Positions 14,500 to 14,698 of a DNA stretch of 14,698 nucleotides are shown piece by piece (the stretch's first letter is position 1; the number at the start of each line of letters is the position of its first letter). Position numbers and translations under genes: made by a program. This stretch comes from JBGSYN01 sp041750975 (GTDB lineage Bacteria > Pseudomonadota > Alphaproteobacteria > Geminicoccales > Geminicoccaceae): positions 1 to 14,698 of the forward strand of contig JBGSYN010000207.1 in the NCBI GenBank assembly GCA_041750975.1, in the 5' to 3' direction. Under the pieces are notes generated by a model. That model was not told where the DNA came from. It was given only the letters and a program-made list of their open reading frames with translations, and ran no database searches.

Positions 14500-14698
14500 A
14501 TGCCAGAAACGTCGTCCGACCCGTATATCGAAGCAACGAATTCAGACCGGCTTACCTCCAAGAAACGCGGCCCCAAGACACCCGAAGGCAAGGCGCGGTC
14601 GGCGATGAACGCCTTGAAGCACGGGTTTCGGGCGGAGAAGTTCCGGGTGTTGCCGGAGGAGTCGGTCGAGGAGTTCGTGGCGTTCGCGGCGGAGATCA
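14500..14698 (+). CDS. Unrecognised protein, 5' part, runs off the edge
   Basis: It starts MPETSSDPYIEATNSDRLTS, preceded by AAGGGG at an appropriate spacing, and continues with a basic motif GPKTPEGKARSAMNALKHGF and then RAEKFRVLPEESVEEFVAF. The (T)PEGKARS..NALKHG motif recurs at the N-terminus of small uncharacterised proteins often met near mobile DNA in alphaproteobacteria and planctomycetes. I do not know a function. The basic, Gly/Pro-rich head suggests nucleic-acid binding, which is inference. At least 66 residues are in the window. Confidence 0.7.
   Translation, partial: MPETSSDPYIEATNSDRLTSKKRGPKTPEGKARSAMNALKHGFRAEKFRVLPEESVEEFVAFAAEI

Overview
The window looks like chromosomal DNA of a high-GC alphaproteobacterium. 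The grounds are the GC-rich third codon positions, tRNA genes that encode their own CCA, a tRNA-fMet-like 3' half, an unaccompanied spoVR and alphaproteobacterial-looking TPR and GYD proteins. The species cannot be named from the sequence alone. Much of the window is accessory DNA in decay.

Left part (1-4657), minus strand. The edge holds the first codons of an IS5-type transposase. Next comes a compact type I restriction-modification-like operon, transcribed leftward: a 242-aa protein carrying only the C-terminal (EcoEI_R_C-like) part of HsdR, then HsdM, a GIY-YIG/DUF4357 nuclease, and HsdS. All four are chained by 4-base ATGA overlaps. The HsdR motor and nuclease domains are missing, and hsdS has an in-frame amber codon at position 94. 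As read, the locus should not be a standard restriction system. Upstream lies a 47-base copy of the 3' half of an initiator tRNA-fMet, a typical integrase target.

Middle (4658-6237). There are two intact tRNA genes, tRNA-Lys(CTT) on minus and tRNA-Gly(CCC) on plus. They are followed by a gene-poor kilobase with a five-copy 19-bp tandem repeat, a fragment of an ABC-transport auxiliary (PqiC-like) lipoprotein gene, and an opposite-strand coding-like frame broken by two TAG codons.

Core-like genes (6234-9846). A trehalose-6-phosphate phosphatase (otsB) is divergent from a protein fusing a cyclic-nucleotide-binding domain to an FHA domain. A full-length spoVR with a strong hairpin follows.

Mobile or decayed patch (9847-11146). 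A Phd-type antitoxin gene (frameshifted) and a PIN-family toxin gene (ATG apparently replaced by CTG) sit between the 3' end of spoVR and a second, mutated copy of that same 3' end with its hairpin. An IS110-type transposase C-terminal remnant follows.

Right part (11147-14698). This holds a GYD-domain protein (minus), a TTC38-like TPR protein (plus), an aminoglycoside-phosphotransferase-fold kinase gene split by one in-frame TGA, and the start of an unrecognised protein running off the edge. Several hairpins with G-run/C-run stems and a C-rich tail instead of a T-tract close transcription units and seem to belong to one terminator family.
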